From Struthio camelus (Eukaryota > Chordata > Aves > Struthioniformes > Struthionidae), in NCBI RefSeq assembly GCF_040807025.1, contig NC_090942.1:75869987-75933986 (forward strand): a stretch of DNA of 64,000 nt. The letters are read 5' to 3'. A program made the position numbers and the translations under genes. The notes beneath the pieces were generated by a model that was not told the DNA's origin, ran no database searches, and worked only from the letters and a program-made list of their open reading frames with translations. Positions 57,219 through 64,000 of this stretch are shown here, piece by piece. The stretch's first letter is position 1. Each line of letters opens with the position of its first letter.

Positions 57219-58249
57219 TACTCTGAGCTTCTGCCGCTTCCCCCTTCCAAGCTTAATCGCAATGAATATTTAAAAGGGAAAGAGAAGTTATTCAAAGACT
57301 AGGCCACATTTTCCGTTACGTTAAAGAAAAATAAAACAGAAAATTGCATCTTTGCTGCTTCACTAACATTTAAAAATCTTGGTACGTCCATTTTGGGGAT
57401 AAAATAAGCAAAGTGTAACTAAAACCAATACAGCAAGTTTTTTATTTTTTAAATAGGGCTGTACGCATAAACAGAATTAAGCTTGAATCCATGTCAATCT
57501 GATCTTTTTGTGTGATGGCAAGAGTTCTGACACCGTGCTACTAGAATTCCATCGCTGTGACAAATTTAGAAGTAAAACAAAGACTTGATATAGCATAGCT
57601 TATATAATTTAGTCATACATTTGTTTATACAGCCATAAAAGCTTAAATAAAAGAGCATGAAGCCCTGGTAGAAATGATCTACATGCGTTTAAAATAAGTC
57701 AGACAATTTTTCCCCGCTTGTTCAGCACAATGTGCGTGAGAGATTTTCTCCAAAACACCTACTTCAGTGTCAACAGTTCTAACAAAATTACCTGCATGCA
57801 AGGGTGAAAATACAGTGATTTCAGCTTTTTACCTAGCACGTGGAGAGCCTAAAACCCCGCATAGGGCTACCCCAGTTCAGCTAATGACTGGCAGCTCATT
57901 GCGGCCCAGTGACTTGATTGCTAGGGTTGGTGTGCCCATAGACTACGCTTAGCAGGAGGTCTCCGGACCAGTCTGCAACATGGGAACTATCTGAGAGAGT
58001 TATTGTCGACTGAGAGCACAGCTAGTCTAGCAGAGCTTGCTATGTGAATACTGTGCAGAGTACAAATGTCCTTTCCTGTTTAATGACTTAAATAAACCAA
58101 GAAAATGGAAGTGGAAAGTGCTCAACCAGGAACTATGGCAGATTGATCCATACCCGGAATGGCCGCTCAGGGCAATTTCCTCATATAGGTGAGTCCTAAT
58201 TTATTAAAGTGTTCTTCCGCTCCTGCTGCTCTTCCATTTAGGCTCCTTG
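57219..58249. other. Intergenic, left flank of the second CpG island
   Basis: No gene is recognised. A 61-codon frame at 57767-57952 has a faint retroelement-like phrase but no supporting context. Confidence 0.5.
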
Positions 58250-58850
58250 GGTTTTAACCGATTCGAGCCCGATACCAGCCCGCACCAGAGAGTGGGCTTC
58301 GCTAGTGTTTTAATGGGCTTTGGCTCTCGATTTCGGCGGGCCTGGGAGCGAGGGGCCAAAACTCAGCGGTGTGTAAGATCCCCTGGGGATTTCTGGCACT
58401 TTTCTTTCTTTCTCTCCCCCCCGCCCAAAACGTAGAGTGTACTATAGCTCCTGTTTCTCTTCTCTCCACCTCGCGCAGCATTTCTACCCGGAGGCGCAGC
58501 AAGGGGCGGCGCGGGCGCCCGGCGCGGCCCGGGGGGAGCGCGGCCGCCGGCGCTGCGGTGAGTGTCCCCGGCGCGGGGGGCGCGGAGCGCGGCGGGGGAG
58601 GCAGGGGAGCTTACGCGTTGCGTAAGGCGCCGGGCAGCGCGCCGGCTGCGCGGCAGCACATGGCGGCTGCCAGCCGCCTCCGCATCGCCTCGCCGCTGCA
58701 TCGCCGGCCGCGCCAACGCAACGCGTACTTGGCCGCCGCTCGTCGCTCGGACGGCAGCGGGAGCTCCCAGGGCTCCTTGGGAGCCGCAGCTGGCGGAAAG
58801 CTTTTCCCTCTGGGAGCGAACGTGGGGAATTTGGTGAAGTATTTGAAATG
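58250..58850. promoter_or_regulatory. CpG island, probable promoter of a gene outside the window
   Basis: About 0.6 kb very rich in G, C and CpG, within AT-rich DNA, so likely a promoter. Long frames on both strands here (up to 181 codons) follow from GC richness lowering stop frequency and are not credible proteins. By human synteny (ABCC9 next to CMAS, 5' end facing it) this could be the ABCC9 promoter. That is inference from remembered gene order. Confidence 0.7.
58440..58557 (+). other. Candidate non-coding first exon ending at a strong donor
   Basis: GCGCTGCG|GTGAGTGT at 58550-58565 is an excellent 5' splice site in the middle of the CpG island. The exon start is unknown (58440 is nominal). 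No convincing initiator codon with a conserved protein precedes the donor, so the exon is probably 5' UTR, with the next exon beyond 64 kb. Confidence 0.4.
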
Positions 58851-58896
58851 GGACTACCTGGAAGTTGGCCGACGGTTTTTCTTTTTGTGTGTTCCT

Positions 58897-58978
58897 CCCC
58901 CCCCCCCCATTTAATTACAACGCCAAACACATCCTGAAACATCTGTAATTCTCTCTCTCTCTCTTCCCCCCCCCCCCC
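58897..58978. repeat. C-run and CT/C simple repeat
   Basis: 12 C bases at 58897-58908, then a CT tract followed by 13 C bases at 58951-58978, just right of the CpG island. Confidence 0.9.
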
Positions 58979-59932
58979 GGCAAATTGAAAAGCCCAAGCG
59001 AATACAAAATAAAAAAAATCACTTCAGATCAAAACAGAATGTGTTTTGTCATTTTGGAGCTATCCGTTTTTCTTAATACTTGCAGAAATAAATTTCAAAG
59101 CACCTTCGCTTTTCAGGTAGAGGAACGGAAGCGCTTCATTTAGAAAACAGCAAAATGAAACACGCTGGCTGCTTCTGCGTGTGTCTTAGCTTCTTTTTTT
59201 TCTTCCTATTTATACACTTTGGTAGAAATGGCAGACATGATTGATACTGAGCAAAATTTCCATGTTTTGATAAAGGAAATTCCGACCATAAACTTCATTC
59301 AGCTCTGTGTGAAGTTATGCCTATTTCCAGAAATGTCAGGCCACAGTGCCCTTTTAGATGACGGTTAGATGGGTTTAAGATTTTTTATCTTCTTAAACAG
59401 AACATACATATGTAACAGAACTCAGGAGCTTTCGCTCCACATTCTTTTTTCTAAGGTATTGAACTTTTAAATAAAATTAGACAGGGAAGGAAAGAAAGCA
59501 GAAAAATTAAAATGCAAGGAAAATATCTGCAGTGCCATGGAGGATTGTCTCAGTTACTCAATGGAATGGTGTGCTGGAAGTTACATGTCAATGGGAGACA
59601 ACAAGAGGCAGTAATTTTCTGAAGATCTGAGGTTTCTGCCTTCTTGTCCTTGTAGTCATAAGGTAAAAAAAAAATCACAGAAAAAAGGAAAAAGGTGGGT
59701 CTTGCAAGGTTTTGATGCATCCTGCCAATATCTGGCCCCAACCATCCAGCTATGTTCTCAGCTCGGAGTTTATGGCGGTCCCTTTCATGGCATCAGAACA
59801 AGCCTGAACCCAATCCATCGGCGAGCGTTTGTGCTCTCGTGGTCTAGATGTAACCACCAGATCCTGATAGGTCTAAACAAAATCTGTCCCAAAGGCCTCC
59901 AGCTCCGATACTTAACTAAAGATCGGTTATGA

Positions 59933-60232
59933 TCAAAAACACCCTGAGCTGTGGTGCATCCTCTGATGCACAGAGCTACCACGAAGTCTGCATCTGGCAG
60001 TACGATCTTTGCCATTTGTGGCCTCAAGTTGTTTGGCTGCAGTGAAAATATCATGACGACAAATCTGAAGGCTGGTATATCTTGGTTCAATAGCACGGCA
60101 AGAAAATAAATAAATAAACCCAGCCAACTGCATGGGGCTCTCTAGGGACCTCTTTCTCTTTAAATAGAGAAACATACACAGTATAGCAGCTCCTAACGCT
60201 GCAAAAAATATGAATCCTTCCTGCAATGGCAT
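59933..60232 (-). CDS. Unrecognised 99-codon frame with one predicted membrane segment (doubtful)
   Basis: Starts MPLQEGFIFFAALGAAILCM and continues FLYL, then KRKR. This gives one hydrophobic segment at about residues 7-23 followed by a basic stop-transfer cluster. The rest is polar with four His and several Cys and shows no family resemblance. The poly-purine TTTATTTATTT tract around residue 40 suggests non-coding DNA or an intron start. No conservation evidence is available, and a chance frame is likely. Confidence 0.15.
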   Translation of the reverse strand: MPLQEGFIFFAALGAAILCMFLYLKRKRSLESPMQLAGFIYLFSCRAIEPRYTSLQICRHDIFTAAKQLEATNGKDRTARCRLRGSSVHQRMHHSSGCF

Positions 60233-63200
60233 TGAAAATTATATTCCTGGCATATGTTTTAATTTCAAATTTTAAAAAAACTGTTTAAAGAGAAAAGATA
60301 CCCAGTGTCTCAAGTTCCTCCTTTTTTCTGTGTGATAAAAAAGTAGGACTTGTTCTGTATTTGAAGCAGTAGAATCTGAGGGATCTAAAGTAAAGTAAAA
60401 TACCTGAGCAGACTTGTATTTTCCCTTTGGCTCAGGATGATGGAAGATGTGCAAAATTATATTGTCAAATTCAAATTAACAAAGATTAATTCAAAAGCCG
60501 AAGCTCCCATGCCTGCCAAAAGTTAGGCTACCTTGTGTCATAATCAATTATTTCAGAATAGCCAGCTGACAGCAGTCCCTGTGCTCTAATGCCGTCTGTT
60601 GGACTCTTGCTACTTCTGTGAGCAAAAGTGAAAATAAAAGCAAGCAGCAGAAATCCCAAGGGGCTGTAGCTTCAAGAGGCGAAAAATTGGTGCTTTTTTG
60701 CTTGCCTGTCTCTTCCCAGTTTCCTGCCCCCTTTAGCGTGTGAGAAAGACAAGAAGAGCTTGTGCACTTCGGAAACTCGATAGGAGGCAGCAGCTGATCT
60801 TCCCATCACCAGCCTAAAAATAATCCACTCCCGGGTTTGGAGCTGCTTCACTAAGTGGAGGAAAATCCTGCCATCGGGATGATATTGATCACATAGCACA
60901 ACCGAATGAAAATTTGGGTTGGTATTTTGGTTTTGTGTATACAAAGGTAAGCGAGAGAGTTTGATCTAACATTCAGCAACCAAGCGGGGCATGCAGTGAC
61001 CCTCCCCCATCATCTCCCACTAACCACCTCCTCCTCCTTCCCCGTATATCTGTGGGACAGGACTGCTCCTCGCTCTTTTCCTGGGATTACAACTCAAATC
61101 TGTTTTCCTTTTCCTTTCCCATTCTCAAGCATTCTCAGGCTTTACAGTCCCCCTCCTGTTGATGTTTTCTTTGCTGCTGCTCACAGGGTTATGTTTCTTT
61201 TTTTAAACTGTCCTGTCTTAGCATGTGAAGTCGTAGGTTTTACAGCAGGCAGTGTAGCATGCTGATGTTTGAAATGGCATTGTGTTAAGCAGCTTACCAA
61301 AACGGAACAAGCAATGTATTCGATGTGGGAGAGCACTGCAGATGTTTTTGTGAAATGCTTTTCAGTATCAGTATCACGTTTAGCACCGCTGCTGTTGTGA
61401 TTTTCTCTGTGTTTGGGGCCTGATCCAAAATCTGCTGAAGTCAATGAGATTCTTTGCGTTGAGGTCAGTAGAGTTTGGCTCAGGCTGCTGGTATATGCCA
61501 GTTAGCGATGACAATGCTGATGAGTATCTACAATAATTCATCACCTGGAGGCCCAAGATAGCGGGGACAGTGCTTACAAAGGTAGCAGATTATCTCCAGG
61601 AGAGGTGGTCACTGCTGAAATAGTAATAGTAAGGAAAATGATATTTTAAACAGGATCGTTTTTGGTAAAATATATTTTACATGAATGGCACCTTTTGCCA
61701 TTACCTTAGCAGAGCTCTTTGCAAATAATGTACGGACTATGAAACACTTGGCTTCCATTAGACCAAGTCCTTTTAGGGAGATAAAAAGAACAAAATAAAA
61801 GGCTTATAAATGGAAAGGAAACAAATTCAGAGTAGTAACCTCAAATCCATGGCAAAAGTCAGGGTTAGGCCTTCCATTGTGCTTATCCAAACCTATACAT
61901 TCAGAATTGGACCTTTATTAATTTTTTTTTTCTGTGAAATTCCACAGGTAAAGAAAAATTCTTGCCTTTATAATGACTCAGTAATTCAGAAGATAAACAC
62001 TAACTGCTTTTGTAAAACTCTGAGTATTTGCTCCAACCTGCATCTGTGTGAATGCACATACCCATATATATAGATAAACAATATAAACATATATATATAT
62101 ATATCTCAACATATAATGCGCATTATATGTAAGATAAAGAAGAAAATAAAATTTGAACTGAGACCCAAATATATGACCTGTAAGCAGATATATTTTAATC
62201 AGGAAGTGCAGACATGTATTAGCTTATTGAATTTATAAAAAATATAGGCAGGAGAGCTCCTGAAATAAAAATTTTTCAAAAGATTCAATTTTCCCCCAAA
62301 CAAGGTCCACCTGAGGACTGTACTTATACTCTTTTCTTTATAGTCATGAGTCATGAGTCCATTGCAGAGCACGGAAACCGGAGTCATAGTCCAGGCGAGA
62401 CAAAACTCTTGAACCTGAAGATTTTTAAGGCCACTTTGAAAGACCTGAAAGTGATTAACATGTACTTAAGTAGAATTCTTACAGTTTTTACAGTTATTCT
62501 TGGAAATTAAAATTACCTGCTATTTTCTCATTGTCTTCTTCACAATTGTTTATGGAAAATATATCTCAGGAACTGGCTTGGTGCCTTGAGAATCTCCATT
62601 TATGTTTCTTAAAATGAGTTCCTTGGGCTTTTTAAAGTGTTTAGGTTAAATGCTACATCATATTCTTGCTTGCAACTTTACTCTTTTTTTTTCCCTCCAC
62701 AAAACTCTTTTCTCATCCATGGTGAGTGTTTATTCCTAAATTTCTTTTGTACGGATTTCTGTTTGCTGTATTATGACAAAGCCTGTTTATTTTAACCCCA
62801 AACCAGAAAGCCTCACCTTGCCAGTAATGGAGATTTTAGGATGAAATTTTAAATGCTTGAAGAACATAACTTTATTTAGCTATTTAGTTGCAGGGTGAAC
62901 TGCCATTCACATAGTTGCATACTCATTAAAGTAAACCAACAGGGAAGCTGATATAAAGGAGATGCTGTAAATGATGGAAAGGAGAGCTGAAGCTTACCTT
63001 CTACTGGCACCACCATGAGCTCTTCTTCCCGGTCCTTCTTTCCGTTCCTCTCCTCTCCTTTGAAGTCTTGCTCCTTTAGCTTGTAGCTGACTGCTCAGCA
63101 AAGGCCGTTCTCAAAGGGAGGAAAGCACCTTTGAAACTTTTTGACCAGTTCTAGAGTTTGTAAAGACTGAAATTAAAGGGAACAATTTACCTCTAAGGCA

Positions 63201-64000
63201 AAAACTGTTGAAAAGTTTGAGGAAACCAGCAAATACATGTGCCTTGCATGGTAGGCCTTTACAAAGGTCTGTGCAAATCAGGAGCACAGCCCCAGTGTGC
63301 TTTAGCAGAGTTATTTGTATGTCACTAGTGGCTTAATGAAGTTGTAAGTTTGGTGAAATGTTTGGGCACTTTTTCATCTAACAGATTGTTCTTTCAAAGA
63401 ATAGCAGTTATTCTCTTCCCTCTATTCCTTCCAAACACTGGGAAAACCTCAGTATTTTTGCAATGGCTGTGAATAAGGCTGTTTTCTCAAATGAGTATAA
63501 GAGGATCTCAGCAGTTATTCTGAAAGGTTATTTCTTGCTGACGGGAAATAGCGATCAATAACTTCAGATGACTGACAAAACAACTTGTTATCCTTCCATC
63601 TATTCTCTCCTGAATATTGATGTCTGGGCTATGCATTTTATTCTTTTTAAGCTGGCAGTCAAACTGATCCTATTTTATGCAGACATTACTATTTACTAGA
63701 CAAAGTTGTCTTCATGTGAATAAACCTTCAGCTTCAAACATTCTTAACTGAATATGAATTTAGGAAGAAGGTGTTAGTAGTCCATACAAGAAAAAGAGGC
63801 CTGTGCATTTTCCAGTAGCCGTCGCTTCCATTGGGATGCAGAGATACAGATACAGACTCATCAGGAAAACAGTGGACATTTCTCTGCTGTACTGTGCTCT
63901 GTGGTTTACAGGTCCTTGAGCTAGTCCCGAAGGAGCTAACTATGAAACTGAAGTATGGTGGCTGCAAGAACTCAGCATGGAGTTCAAGCTTGTTGTGAGC
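60233..64000. other. Non-coding, possibly first intron of the gene starting near 58.5 kb
   Basis: No exon recognised on either strand. AT microsatellites at about 62061-62104 and a palindrome at 62109 are the only structures noted. Confidence 0.5.
62109..62130. repeat. 22-base perfect palindrome next to an AT microsatellite
   Basis: The half-site ACATATAATGC is followed at once by its reverse complement. An AT dinucleotide tract ends a few bases to the left. This is a cruciform-prone site; no function is implied. Confidence 0.85.

Noticed and set aside
57767-57952. Possible retroviral or retrotransposon integrase remnant (phrase RATPVQLMTG)
   Set aside because: The resemblance is limited to a few residues. 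No LTR, primer site or other pol motifs are nearby.
58363-58942. Long frames on both strands in the second CpG island (up to 181 codons)
   Set aside because: They are a composition effect of CpG-rich DNA. They cross the strong splice donor and the C-runs and show no domain.
62704-62730. ATG followed by GTGAGT as a coding first exon
   Set aside because: There is no promoter, no conserved peptide and no partner exon. The match to a donor is easily chance.

Overview
The window looks like a stretch of bird chromosome (vertebrate nuclear DNA). The evidence is two intron-containing vertebrate genes with consensus GT-AG splice sites, CpG-island promoters, and CR1 non-LTR retrotransposons as the only abundant interspersed repeat, whose young copies end in the ATTCTGTGATTCTG-type 3' terminus typical of avian CR1. 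The species cannot be fixed from the sequence. Most of the window is AT-rich non-coding DNA. Layout, left to right: 1-5.3 kb has no recognised gene. 5.5-13.9 kb holds a complete six-exon cytosolic sulfotransferase gene on the + strand (SULT6B1-like, 285 aa) with a TATA box and a poly(A) signal. 15.4-16.2 kb is a young 5'-truncated CR1 copy. About 20.0-24.4 kb is a nearly full-length CR1 with recognisable ORF1 (SGNH esterase-like) and ORF2 (endonuclease plus reverse transcriptase), both broken. 25.0-25.4 kb is an ancient CR1 relic. 29.4-40.0 kb holds a complete eight-exon CMAS gene (N-acylneuraminate cytidylyltransferase, 438 aa) on the - strand, starting in a CpG island with two tandem ZNF143-type sites and an NRF1-type site. 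40.3-56.7 kb is intergenic with two more ancient CR1 relics (42.5-43.8 and 46.7-47.1 kb). 58.25-58.85 kb is a second CpG island with a strong splice donor, probably the non-coding first exon of a gene running right beyond the window. From remembered human gene order this could be ABCC9, but no coding exon confirms it. Functionally, CMAS makes CMP-sialic acid for glycan sialylation and the SULT would transfer sulfate from PAPS to small molecules. They are neighbours, not a pathway. I found no convincing new biological system. The points most worth following are the changed basic cluster and extra C-terminal tail of CMAS, its paired ZNF143 sites, the orphan CpG island, and the two almost identical CR1 copies 8 kb apart.
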